Position numbers and translations under genes: made by a program. Below the pieces are notes generated by a model that worked only from the letters and a program-made list of their open reading frames with translations, made no database searches and had not been told where the DNA came from. Shown here one piece after another: positions 7,516 to 15,423 of a DNA stretch of 16,270 bases. The DNA is taken from positions 1-16,270 of the forward strand of contig CAJPUK010000040.1 in NCBI GenBank assembly GCA_905373785.1. The letters are read 5' to 3'. This stretch comes from an uncultured Johnsonella sp. GTDB lineage: Bacteria > Bacillota > Clostridia > Lachnospirales > Lachnospiraceae. Each line of letters begins with the position of its first letter. Position 1 is the first letter of the stretch.

Positions 7516-7862
7516 GTTCTTGTAATCTCGACCACATCAAATTGCAACAACTTTGCAAGTTTATCTATAACTGTTCCCAGTGCGGTTTCCACACTTTGCA
7601 CATCACCGTTAATAAGCACCGCACCTGTGAATCTGTCAAGAAAGCCTATCTCGACATCCGCCGCCTTTGTAGCTATATCAGCCGCAATTATGGCAGTCTC
7701 TCCCGGAGTAAGTGTAAGTATGCCTATAGCTCCGCTTTCTTCTATGCCGAGTCTATCATATATATCGGCTACCGGAGAGGCTATGATATGTGCCAAAGTT
7801 ACCTGTTTACCCGGAACAGACTCCTGTATGACTCTTTGAATATCTTTCTTATCTTCCATCAT
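7512..7862 (-). CDS. cutR: EutS/PduU/CutR-type permuted BMC-H shell protein
   Basis: Circularly permuted BMC-H shell hexamer. The 116 residues equal the length of PduU. The N-terminal segment (RVIQESVPGKQVTLAHIIASP) is the permuted strand that forms the beta-barrel plug over the pore in PduU and EutS, and the BMC core follows: GAIGILTLTPGETAIIAADIA and VLINGDVQSVETAL. CutR is the member of this family named in choline clusters. Two consecutive ATG codons begin the gene; I use the first, with GGAG seven bases upstream. Starts 10 bp after the CutD stop. Confidence 0.9.
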   Translation of the reverse strand: MMEDKKDIQRVIQESVPGKQVTLAHIIASPVADIYDRLGIEESGAIGILTLTPGETAIIAADIATKAADVEIGFLDRFTGAVLINGDVQSVETALGTVIDKLAKLLQFDVVEITRT

Positions 7863-7872
7863 AGCAAAGCTC

Positions 7873-8820
7873 CTAATGCCTTAATATATTTACCTCAAAG
7901 TCATGTGCATCAAAGTATGACTTTATCCTTGCCAGATCCTCCTCACTTAAAGGCTCCTGCTCATTAAGCTCATAGTCCCAACCAAGCTGTACATACTTAT
8001 ATACGCCGAGTTTATGATAGGGAAGTACATCCACTCCGAGGAAATTCTTATAATTCCTATAAGGGCTTAAAAACTCTATAACAGCTTCTATCTCTTCTTT
8101 ATAGTCATTGATTCCCTTTAACATAGGCATTCTTACCTTGACATTATATCTTCTTTCCAAAAGCTCTTTTATATTGTCTAAGATCCTCTCATTTCTTACT
8201 CCCGTATACTTCATATGCATCTCGGGATCCATGTGCTTTATATCTATAAGAAATGTATCCGTAAACTCAGCCACCTTAAGTAAGTTCTCAAGTTTTACAT
8301 AGCCGCAGGTCTCTATAGCTGTATTGATGCCGCCTCTTTTACAGGTCATTAAAAGACTTCTTGCACTCTCAGCCTGAGCCGTAACCTCTCCGCCTCCAAG
8401 TGTTACTCCGCCGCCGGATATATCGTAAAAGGTTCTGTCTTCTTCCACATAGCTGTAAAGTTCCGATATCTTGACCTTCTCACCGGCAATCTTTAACGCC
8501 TTGTTACAGCAGACTTCCTCACATTTTCTGCATCCGTTACAATTTATACTTCTGTCAACTATGTGTACGCCGTCTATCATTTTATGAATATTTACCGGAC
8601 AGACCTTAGCACATTCTCCACAGTTCATGCATAAATCCTGTTTAAACATAACAGAATATCCTGTTTCCAAGCTCTCCGGATTGGAACACCACTTACATCT
8701 AAGCGGGCAGCCCTTAAAGAACACCAAGGTTCTTATGCCGGGTCCGTCATAGGTATTATATTTTTGTTTGTTAAATATAAGTGCCTGTCTTTCTATGCAG
8801 CCTTCCTTTTCATTATTCAT
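7873..8820 (-). CDS. cutD: CutD, choline TMA-lyase activating enzyme (radical SAM)
   Basis: Glycyl-radical activase that uses S-adenosylmethionine to install the radical on CutC Gly821. The radical SAM cluster motif CX3CX2C is GCPLRCKWC (Cys 38, 42, 45), preceded by the signature TYDGPGIRTLVFF. Two ferredoxin-like [4Fe-4S] motifs follow: CMNCGECAKVCP (Cys 64, 67, 70, 74) and CNGCRKCEEVC (Cys 94, 97, 100, 104). The SAM-binding glycine stretch is SGGGVTLGGGEVTAQ. At 315 residues it has the family length. ATG start; only a weak AGAAAG ribosome binding sequence precedes it, which with the 188-bp gap after cutC suggests lower expression than cutC, as an activator would need. Functional pairing with CutC is established for the family. 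Confidence 0.97.
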   Translation of the reverse strand: MNNEKEGCIERQALIFNKQKYNTYDGPGIRTLVFFKGCPLRCKWCSNPESLETGYSVMFKQDLCMNCGECAKVCPVNIHKMIDGVHIVDRSINCNGCRKCEEVCCNKALKIAGEKVKISELYSYVEEDRTFYDISGGGVTLGGGEVTAQAESARSLLMTCKRGGINTAIETCGYVKLENLLKVAEFTDTFLIDIKHMDPEMHMKYTGVRNERILDNIKELLERRYNVKVRMPMLKGINDYKEEIEAVIEFLSPYRNYKNFLGVDVLPYHKLGVYKYVQLGWDYELNEQEPLSEEDLARIKSYFDAHDFEVNILRH

Positions 8821-9008
8821 ATCATGTTCTTTCTATACAAAGATATCCGGTATAATTTTAATTTGTTAATATTGTATATATAAATTTTATTTTCAGTGTA
8901 GTGCTGCTTAAAATTATACAAATTATTTTTAGAACACTACACTGATTTTATATAAGCAAACTATTACATACTAAGCGACATCTTTGTACTAATTATTTTT
9001 ATATCTTC
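8821..9008 (-). other. Structured intergenic region between cutC and cutD
   Basis: 188 bp without a credible gene, by far the longest gap inside the operon. It holds an inner perfect 11-bp inverted repeat (8893-8903 with 8935-8945, loop 31 bases) and an outer imperfect inverted repeat (8836-8848 with 8976-8988, 11 of 13 pairing). The intervening sequence is A+T-rich. The two nested stems could form one large RNA hairpin that attenuates, processes or stabilises the cutC transcript before cutD. There is no clear U-tract after the stem, so a Rho-independent terminator is not supported. A possible weak internal promoter is not convincing. Confidence 0.6.
8893..8945. repeat. Perfect 11-bp inverted repeat between cutC and cutD
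   Basis: TCAGTGTAGTG at 8893-8903 matches CACTACACTGA at 8935-8945 exactly, separated by a 31-base A+T-rich loop. In RNA it would form a stable stem in the transcript from cutC to cutD; in DNA it could be an operator. Function unknown. Confidence 0.7.
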
Positions 9009-11549
9009 TTAGAATTTATCAAGTACAGTACGGCTTATGATCTCATCCTGTACGTCCTTACATAACTCTACGAAGAAGGCACTATATCCGGCAACACGCA
9101 CTACCAAGTCTCTGTAAAGTTCAGGATGCTTTTGTGCATCTATAAGTGTCTTGTTGTCAAGGTAGTTAAACTGCATTTCTCCGTTACCGAATATACTTGC
9201 GGAACGAAGTAAGGCTATAATTCCTTCCTCACCCTGAGGTGTATCAAGAAGTCCTGCCATAAGCTTAAAGTTATGTACCATACCTATGTTCATATTGTCG
9301 TTACTGAGCTTGGATACTGACTTAATAATAGCTGTAGGTCCCTTATAGTCGGCACCCTGAGTTGGGCTTATACCGTCTGAAAGCGGTGTCCAAGCCTTTC
9401 TTCCGTTTGCACTTGCACCGGTTAATTGCCCAAGCGGAGTGTTATTGGAAATTGACAGTGTACCGTGACTGAGTACTGAGTAAAGTGTCTTAAACTTCCT
9501 GTGATACATCTCAGTAAAGTTGATAAGGTCTGCTGCTATATAGTCTGCATAATCATCATCATTACCGTACTTAGGAGCATCAAGGCAGTCTTTTCTGATT
9601 TGATCAAAACCTTCAAAGTCAGCCTTAAGTGCCTCATTAAGCTGTGCAAGTGTATACTTCTTATCATCAAATACAAGTTTTTTAATTGCTGCCATTGCAT
9701 CCGTATAGGTTGCAAGTCCTGACCATACAACACCCGGTCCGAAGTTATACATAGCTCCGCCTGCTGAAACATCCTTTCCATGCTCCATACAGCCTTCATA
9801 CATAATGGACATAAGAGGCTTAGGTGCTATATCTCTGTGTACCCTTTGTGTTATTACAGTCGCTACGGAAGTCCACTTGGTTATGTACTTTATCTGCTCC
9901 TTTACTGCCGCTTCAAACTGCTCATAGGTCTTGTACTGTGATACATCTCCGAAGTCAGGAGTAACCTGCTTTCCGTACCAAAGAGGTATACCATGGTTAA
10001 GTGTAAGCTCTATGGCTATAGGCCACTGTGTATATGCGGTAGAAGTCCACTGATAAAGTCTTCCCGCCTTCTGAGGCTCTACACAACCCATAAGACAGTA
10101 GTCTCTCGCATCTTCTATAGAAACTCCCTTGGCAAGCATCATCTTGATATGTGTATCATCAAAGTGGCAAGCCGGGAAGCCCATTCCCGATCTTACTACA
10201 TCAACTATCTTCTTAAGGTACTTTTGCGGTGATTTGTTGTGTATTCTTGCCGCCAATGAAGGCTGGTAAATCTTTACATGTCTTACCGCATCCATCAAAA
10301 GATAGGTCAAATCATTGGTAGCATCTCTTCCTTCTCTTGTAACACCGCCTACGCACATATTTACAAAAGGTTGATAGCCTGCAAAGAACTTGGAGCCGCC
10401 CTCACTTGTGATCCACATCATCTCCGACATCTTGATAAGCATACAGCCTGCCAGTTCAAATGCCTCATAATCATTCATTCTTCCGGACTCTATATCGGCT
10501 TTATAATACGGATACATATATTGATCCACTCTACCTATAGACATACCGGTCTGGTTCTCTTCAACTACCAACAAAGACTCGACTGTCCATACTGACTGTA
10601 TAGCCTCCCAGAAGGTAGTAGGCTTGTGTGCAGGAACCTTTGCATTGATTTGGGAAATCATTTGCAGTTCAGCTTTTCTCTTTGGATTGCTTTCTTTTCT
10701 TGCAAGCTCTGCCGCATACTCAGACATTCTTCTTGCATAAATCATTACACCCTCTGTGGTGTCTATAACTGATTTATAAAAATAAATTTTATCTATATCA
10801 CAGGGATTTTCGTAATCAAGCTTTTCAAGATGAGCCTTGGCTTCATTTTGGATATCAAGCATACCCTTCTTCATAAGTATTACATCATAACCGGGGTTTG
10901 AGTCTCCTCCACCGTTTACCGCATGGTAAGAACAGTCTGATACGAAGGACTCTCCTGAAAGCTCCCATACTCCGGCTTCCCTGAACTGATCCTCGCACAT
11001 CTCATCTACGCTCTTGCCTGCCCAAAACGGAAAAAGCTCTTCTCTCATTATCTTCTTGTCTTCTTCAGACACAAAGAAAGGATCCTGAGGTCTTGTAGCT
11101 ATGGTATCCATCTCATCTCTCATCCATCTCCATGCGATATCGGGAGAGAATGCTCCGGCTCTCGGCTTACCGCAAGGAGAGCCTACTATCAGCTCATCAT
11201 CCTGAATTACCAAAGGTGCGGTCTCGCAGCAATACTTAAAACTCTTTGCTCTAAGAAGTATCTTGGGCATTCCCGGATTTTCCTTAGCTATCTTTGTTAT
11301 AGCCCTTGCTCTGTGTGTTGTAATAGTAGGTACTTGCTTTAGGAAATTCTCTTTAAGTCTTTTAAGCCTCTCTGTCATGCCGTCAGGTATTCCTGTATTG
11401 GTTTGTGTACTTGAACTTGTGTTCACATTGTTTGTATTCTTCTCTTCTACAGAAACACTTTCAAACATCTTCATAAGCGCTTGGCGTTCCGCTTCACTCA
11501 TGTTCTTGGTAGCTTCTGCAAGTTTTTCGGAAAACTCTCTTATATCCAC
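9009..11549 (-). CDS. cutC: Choline trimethylamine-lyase CutC (glycyl radical enzyme)
   Basis: Cleaves choline to trimethylamine and acetaldehyde by a radical mechanism. All active-site residues known for Desulfovibrio CutC are present at the same numbers: Tyr208 and Asp216 (SYHAVNGGGDSNPG), Phe395, Cys489 and Glu491 in GCVEP, Tyr506, and the radical Gly821 in RVAGYSAF near the C-terminus. The protein is 846 residues, the short type I form. Residues 1-35 look like an amphipathic helix (DIREFSEKLAEATKNMSEAE) followed by a low-complexity Ser/Thr/Asn linker (38-53) before the catalytic domain at about 56. Such a leader is the usual cargo-encapsulation signal. GTG start at 11549, with AGAGAGG about 8 bases upstream; the N-terminus matches the family's conserved leader. 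A 19-bp gap separates it from the preceding dehydrogenase. Confidence 0.98.
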   Translation of the reverse strand: MDIREFSEKLAEATKNMSEAERQALMKMFESVSVEEKNTNNVNTSSSTQTNTGIPDGMTERLKRLKENFLKQVPTITTHRARAITKIAKENPGMPKILLRAKSFKYCCETAPLVIQDDELIVGSPCGKPRAGAFSPDIAWRWMRDEMDTIATRPQDPFFVSEEDKKIMREELFPFWAGKSVDEMCEDQFREAGVWELSGESFVSDCSYHAVNGGGDSNPGYDVILMKKGMLDIQNEAKAHLEKLDYENPCDIDKIYFYKSVIDTTEGVMIYARRMSEYAAELARKESNPKRKAELQMISQINAKVPAHKPTTFWEAIQSVWTVESLLVVEENQTGMSIGRVDQYMYPYYKADIESGRMNDYEAFELAGCMLIKMSEMMWITSEGGSKFFAGYQPFVNMCVGGVTREGRDATNDLTYLLMDAVRHVKIYQPSLAARIHNKSPQKYLKKIVDVVRSGMGFPACHFDDTHIKMMLAKGVSIEDARDYCLMGCVEPQKAGRLYQWTSTAYTQWPIAIELTLNHGIPLWYGKQVTPDFGDVSQYKTYEQFEAAVKEQIKYITKWTSVATVITQRVHRDIAPKPLMSIMYEGCMEHGKDVSAGGAMYNFGPGVVWSGLATYTDAMAAIKKLVFDDKKYTLAQLNEALKADFEGFDQIRKDCLDAPKYGNDDDYADYIAADLINFTEMYHRKFKTLYSVLSHGTLSISNNTPLGQLTGASANGRKAWTPLSDGISPTQGADYKGPTAIIKSVSKLSNDNMNIGMVHNFKLMAGLLDTPQGEEGIIALLRSASIFGNGEMQFNYLDNKTLIDAQKHPELYRDLVVRVAGYSAFFVELCKDVQDEIISRTVLDKF

Positions 11550-11568
11550 TATCTTACCTCTCTTTCTG

Positions 11569-13062
11569 CTAGTTATTATCCATGTCCTTCATTATATCTA
11601 AAAATAATTGCTTAATAAGCAGCATATCTATATGTTTACTGCCCTTATTAAGGCAAACATCCTTTTCCAACTCTTTATCAAGGTTACATTCTTTTTTTAC
11701 TTTTTCTACTTCTTTTATTCCGTATCCTACCTTCCTTATGTAAATAAGGTTCATCGGAGATACATTATCTGCGCTTATACCCTTGCCTGCCGATCCGCTT
11801 CCAAGTGTCATAGCCGGAAATAAATTCGTGGTAATTCCCATACTTCCATAGGTTGCTGAAGTATTTACAAGCATTCTTCCCACAGGCTTTTTAAGTGCAA
11901 ACTGCTCTATAACATCAGGATCTTTGGAATGTATTACCAAAGTATGTCCCTGCCTTTCACTGAGTAAAAGCTCTATACACTTCTCACAGGCATCCATCCA
12001 ATCATCTTCCACATAATAAGCCATAACCGGACAAAGCTTCTCTCTTGAATAGGGATTATTCTCCGATACATACTTTTGAAATGACAACAAAAGCCTTGTA
12101 TCATCAGGCACCAAGAAATTTGCCTGTTGCGCAAGGAATTTTGCCGACTTTCCTATCATGCGCCTGTTGAGACTTTTATCCTCGTGGTATATGAGCTTAG
12201 CAAGCCTTTCTTCTTCCTCTTCACTCATAAAATAAGCTCCGAATTTTTTGAAAGCCTCTCTTACCTTAGGCTCTATCATTTTATCAACGACCACACTTTG
12301 CTCGGATGCCGATATTATACCGTAGTCAAAAGTCCTGCTTTTTATAATATCTAAAACAGCCTTTTCAACATCGGCAGTTCTTTCTATAAATGCCGGTCCG
12401 TTTCCCATACTTCCGTATATAAGCGGCTTACCTGTTTTGTATGCTTCTTTTAGAAGTTTCGGTACTCCGGTATTGAGTATCATAGACACCGCAGGATGAT
12501 TTATAAGTTCCATGGTTCCCGGCTTAGTTACGGTACTCATATAACTTATTACATCATCCGGCAGTCCTGCACTCTTGCCTGCCATGATCATTATGTCCAA
12601 AGTCTTTATGATAACATTCTTGGCTCTTGGGTGAGGTGCAAATATTATGCTGTTTCCGGACTTTATACTGATCAAGGTCTTATATATAGTCGTAGATACC
12701 GGACTTGTAGAAGGGCAGAGTGCAACTATTACTCCCATGGCTATGCCTATGTCAACTATAGACTTATCCTTATCGTAGCCTATTACACCTACGCACTTCA
12801 TATCTTTTGTATTTTTAAGCACAAAATCAGCTATAAACTTATTCTTAAAACACTTATCATGCCAAGAACCGTAATCCGTCTCTTCTTTGGAAAGTTTTGC
12901 AAGCTCTTTTGCATGTTTTGAAATCTCTAAAGCCATAGCTTCAACTATTACATCAAGCCTATCCTGTGTATAACTTGCAAATACCTGCTGTGCTTCTTTA
13001 GATCTTTCTGCAAGGATCCTCGCTTCTTGAATAGAAAGTAAATCATTATCTATAATATTCAT
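11569..13062 (-). CDS. cutB: Aldehyde dehydrogenase paralog (CutB position) with catalytic Cys replaced by Ser
   Basis: A full-length (497 residues) member of the CoA-acylating aldehyde dehydrogenase family, aligned to the downstream cutF product along its length. The active-site motif reads FDYGIISASEQS: residue 251 is Ser (codon TCG), where cutF has Cys at the identical number. The nucleotide-binding stretch also departs from consensus: GVPKLLKEAYKTGKPLIYGS instead of GGPGMVKASYSAGKPALGVG. The conserved QGHTLVIH remains. The last 20 residues (HIDMLLIKQLFLDIMKDM) form an amphipathic helix after a short linker, a good candidate encapsulation peptide. It is probably a pseudoenzyme, regulatory or structural, or uses Ser with altered chemistry. 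ATG start with AGGAAGG directly upstream. Confidence 0.93.
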   Translation of the reverse strand: MNIIDNDLLSIQEARILAERSKEAQQVFASYTQDRLDVIVEAMALEISKHAKELAKLSKEETDYGSWHDKCFKNKFIADFVLKNTKDMKCVGVIGYDKDKSIVDIGIAMGVIVALCPSTSPVSTTIYKTLISIKSGNSIIFAPHPRAKNVIIKTLDIMIMAGKSAGLPDDVISYMSTVTKPGTMELINHPAVSMILNTGVPKLLKEAYKTGKPLIYGSMGNGPAFIERTADVEKAVLDIIKSRTFDYGIISASEQSVVVDKMIEPKVREAFKKFGAYFMSEEEEERLAKLIYHEDKSLNRRMIGKSAKFLAQQANFLVPDDTRLLLSFQKYVSENNPYSREKLCPVMAYYVEDDWMDACEKCIELLLSERQGHTLVIHSKDPDVIEQFALKKPVGRMLVNTSATYGSMGITTNLFPAMTLGSGSAGKGISADNVSPMNLIYIRKVGYGIKEVEKVKKECNLDKELEKDVCLNKGSKHIDMLLIKQLFLDIMKDMDNN

Positions 13063-13085
13063 ACCTTCCTACCCTTATTAAATAC

Positions 13086-13403
13086 TTAGTCCTCCGCTAA
13101 TGAAGGATTCAACTTCTCAAGTGAATATCTTCTTGTGATCTTTTCAAGATCCTCATGCGGTCTTGCGATTACTACAGAGCTGTATACTTCCGCTCCCATC
13201 TCATTAACGGCGTTAACTCCGGCATCTACCGCTGTCTTACAAGCTGCCACATCTCCGCTTACAAGTACTGATATATATCCTGATGCTACGTTCTCAAATC
13301 CGATAAGCTCTACATCCGCAGCCTTACACATAGCGTCCGCAGCTTCCAGTACGAACACTATACCGAAAGTTTCTATCAAACCTATCGCTTCATATCTCTT
13401 CAT
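13086..13403 (-). CDS. BMC-H hexameric shell protein
   Basis: 105 residues, a canonical BMC-H: IGLIETFGIVFVLEAADAMCKAA, then the pore loop NVASGY, then VLVSGDVAACKTAVDAG. The tail after residue 85 is charged (KITRRYSLEKLNPSLAED) and may reach the lumen face. Pore loop NVASGY differs from NVGSTL of the neighbour, so the two tiles likely have different permeability. GGAGG lies nine bases upstream of the ATG. 22 bp after the preceding BMC-H gene and 23 bp before the dehydrogenase. Confidence 0.96.
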   Translation of the reverse strand: MKRYEAIGLIETFGIVFVLEAADAMCKAADVELIGFENVASGYISVLVSGDVAACKTAVDAGVNAVNEMGAEVYSSVVIARPHEDLEKITRRYSLEKLNPSLAED

Positions 13404-13425
13404 ATATTATTCCTCCAATCGGCTC

Positions 13426-13725
13426 TTACTCGGCATCTATGTCATATATTGAGACTACATCGCCTACCGCTCTGATAGGTCTTGGCATAACATTTTTAGC
13501 TGTAAGCTTTCCTATAGCTGCCGCCGCTGCCGCTCCGGCTTCTACAGAAGACTTAACTGCCGCCACATCTCCCTTTACCATAATCGTAACCAGTGTGGAG
13601 CCTACATTTTCATAGGCTATAAGCTCTACATCCGCAGCTTTAAGCATCTTATCTGCCGCTTCTATAGCAGGAACCATGCCTACGGTCTCTATAAGACCAA
13701 GTGCTTCGCCGCCCTTATATCTCAT
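13426..13725 (-). CDS. BMC-H hexameric shell protein (main tile)
   Basis: 99 residues with the standard fold and no insertions: GLIETVGMVPAIEAADKMLKAA, pore loop NVGSTL, IMVKGDVAAVKSSVEAGAAAA, and NVMPRPIRAV at the C-terminus. Being nearest the operon start, with a strong AAAGGAGG site, it is the likely major hexamer. Paralog of the next gene; both probably form facets of the shell. Confidence 0.97.
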   Translation of the reverse strand: MRYKGGEALGLIETVGMVPAIEAADKMLKAADVELIAYENVGSTLVTIMVKGDVAAVKSSVEAGAAAAAAIGKLTAKNVMPRPIRAVGDVVSIYDIDAE

Positions 13726-13742
13726 ACTAAAACCTCCTTTAC

Positions 13743-14009
13743 CTAATCGGGTATATATTTATTGATAGTATCCGCACCGTCTTTTGGTGCATGATAAAAT
13801 ACTTTAAGTTCATTATTGCCGTCAAGTTCAAATCTTGTCTCAGCCAAAAGCCCGTTAGCCTCCGCTGTCATAAGTGCCTCTATTACGGCTTTTTTATTAA
13901 GAGCCTTGAAACTGCCGTATTCCGGCTTTAATGCCTTTATAACATCATCTGCTGAGGCTTCTTCAACCTTGGTAAAATACTTTAAAATCGCATAGTTTAA
14001 AGGTTTCAT
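13743..14009 (-). CDS. Small winged-helix-like protein of unknown function
   Basis: 88 residues; I recognise no named family. Predicted layout by eye is helix (NYAILKYFTK), helix (ASADDVIKALK), helix (LNKKAVIEALMTAEANGLL) and a two-strand wing (AETRFELDGNNELKVFYHA), the order of a winged helix-turn-helix. That would allow DNA binding, for autoregulation of the operon, or a protein contact. There is no predicted signal peptide or transmembrane segment and no Cys. AGGAGG lies nine bases upstream of the ATG, and the permease stop lies only 4 bp before it, so it belongs to the operon's first cistrons. The role is not shown by the sequence. Confidence 0.85.
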   Translation of the reverse strand: MKPLNYAILKYFTKVEEASADDVIKALKPEYGSFKALNKKAVIEALMTAEANGLLAETRFELDGNNELKVFYHAPKDGADTINKYIPD

Positions 14010-14013
14010 ACTC

Positions 14014-15099
14014 TTAAGCCTCCTTCTTTTTGAAAAAATCCAACGGATTTACTGCTATTAACAAAATACCGAAGCTCATAACTATCGCACCTACCCACAC
14101 TATAGGATGAACATCCCAACCCGGCTGCTTAAGCATAACACCAAGCACAAGGTAGCAAAAAAGAGGTCCCCAGAAAGAGTAGGCTCCGTTACAAGCCATA
14201 CCGAGTGCCGCTCCGCACATTGAGTTACCCTTGTACCAGAGTGAGAAAGCAAAAAGTGCAAAGAAACCGCTTATTAAAAAGAATAACATTGACGGCATAT
14301 CCGCAAGTGCCTTAAATGTAAGGCTTACACCGGCAAGAGCATTACCTGAAAGTAAGCTGAGCAAAGGAACAAGTATGATAAGGTTTACCAGTCCTGATAC
14401 GGTTTGCCTTATCATAATGCCGATCTCAACATCTATAAGAGAAGTTCCGAAACCTCCCACAACTCCCTCAAGTCCCCAGCCAAATGCCGCCACCAAAGCT
14501 ACAAGCATACCGAAAAGCATAGTTGAGTCAATAGCTCCGCCTGTCATGCTGGTACTTCCGATCAGAATACTTGCAAGTACACAGGTTGCCACACCGAGGC
14601 ACATACGGGCATTAAGCTCCTGCTTAAAGATGATTCTTCCGAGTATGGCTCCTATAGCCGGACAAAGTGCCGTAATAGGTATGATAATTGAGCCTGCTGT
14701 CTGTAAGGCTACAATATAGGCAGTTCCTGCTATAGGTCCTCCTATAATGGCTGCCAATATCATAATGCGCCCCGGCTTACTGTTGATACATCTGAAAAAA
14801 TCACCTATTTTACCGCTTCGTGCTGCAAAGATCCATGCCCATATAGCACTCATAGTATCATTAAGTGCACTTCCCAAGGCACCGAGTACGTAGACGGTTA
14901 TAAAGGTTGACAAAACCGTATTCTCTCCAAGCCAATCAGCCCATACCCCCTTGCCCATTGCCGCATTGACAAAAGCGGAGTACATACCGTAGCTCATACC
15001 TGAAAGTATTGCAACAGTTATACCTTTCTTAAAGAAATCAGCAGTAAGTTTCTTTTTTGCTTCCAGTGCCAAAGCATTTTGTTGATTTGTAGCACCCAT
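14014..15099 (-). CDS. DMT-superfamily (EamA) permease, first gene of the operon
   Basis: 361 residues with about ten hydrophobic helices in two repeated halves, the EamA/DMT arrangement. A polar N-terminus of about 24 residues (ALEAKKKLTADFFKKG) precedes the first helix, and the C-terminus is Lys-rich (FFKKKEA), both expected in the cytoplasm. No signal peptide is needed. Substrate is not readable; by position it may take up choline or export trimethylamine or another amine. ATG start, GGGGG about 9 bases upstream. No other start is better supported. Confidence 0.9.
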   Translation of the reverse strand: MGATNQQNALALEAKKKLTADFFKKGITVAILSGMSYGMYSAFVNAAMGKGVWADWLGENTVLSTFITVYVLGALGSALNDTMSAIWAWIFAARSGKIGDFFRCINSKPGRIMILAAIIGGPIAGTAYIVALQTAGSIIIPITALCPAIGAILGRIIFKQELNARMCLGVATCVLASILIGSTSMTGGAIDSTMLFGMLVALVAAFGWGLEGVVGGFGTSLIDVEIGIMIRQTVSGLVNLIILVPLLSLLSGNALAGVSLTFKALADMPSMLFFLISGFFALFAFSLWYKGNSMCGAALGMACNGAYSFWGPLFCYLVLGVMLKQPGWDVHPIVWVGAIVMSFGILLIAVNPLDFFKKKEA

Positions 15100-15168
15100 A
15101 AAATAACCCCCTTTATTTTTTATAATAAAACGGATCCATCCGCTTAATTTACTACGCCCTATCAGCTA

Positions 15169-15254
15169 TAAACTATCTTTTATTTTAATTTTGACAGCTA
15201 CACCCTTATTGTAAACACGCATATAAGTTACCTGTAAACTATCTTTTATTTTAA
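15169..15254 (-). repeat. Two identical 20-bp direct repeats in the operon leader
   Basis: On the minus strand the same 20-mer, TTAAAATAAAAGATAGTTTA, occurs at 15254-15235 and 15188-15169, starts 66 bp apart (about six helical turns). Both are followed by YAG. The upstream copy runs into the candidate -35 box at 15233-15238 and the other lies downstream of its likely start. Two identical copies on one face suit a regulator that binds both. The function is inferred only. Confidence 0.7.
15208..15238 (-). promoter_or_regulatory. Candidate proximal promoter of the choline operon
   Basis: Minus-strand TTTACA (15238-15233) and TACAAT (15213-15208), each one mismatch from consensus, with a long 19-bp spacer. 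Transcription would start near 15201, about 100 bases before the permease ATG. The -35 box overlaps the end of one copy of the 20-bp repeat. Weak evidence from spacing alone. Confidence 0.4.
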
Positions 15255-15423
15255 ATTCATACCTTCATTTTATAATTACTAAAGCCCCTATGCTTTTCAT
15301 ACTTACTTAGTACTAAAACTAAAAGTCCTTAATATATTATGACGATTGTCTTTTGAATAATATACTAAGTTGATTAAAAAATTGTTACAAATGTATCTAT
15401 ATAAATACATAGCTATTAGGTAG

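Noticed and set aside
8821..9008. Rho-independent terminator between cutC and cutD
   Set aside because: The stem is A+T-rich with a 31-base loop and no U-tract follows on either strand, so the structure is reported but not called a terminator.
9536..9799. Minus-strand 87-codon frame inside cutC
   Set aside because: Out-of-frame overlap with the well-supported CutC catalytic region; no start signal or family.
15240..15300. 11-codon leader peptide on the minus strand
   Set aside because: A short ATG frame exists near 15300 but has no strong ribosome binding site and no run of a regulatory amino acid, so attenuation is not supported.
15100..15420. Cobalamin or other known riboswitch in the operon leader
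   Set aside because: No recognisable B12-box or other aptamer consensus was seen; the only structure is the pair of direct repeats and a short palindrome near 15130-15142.
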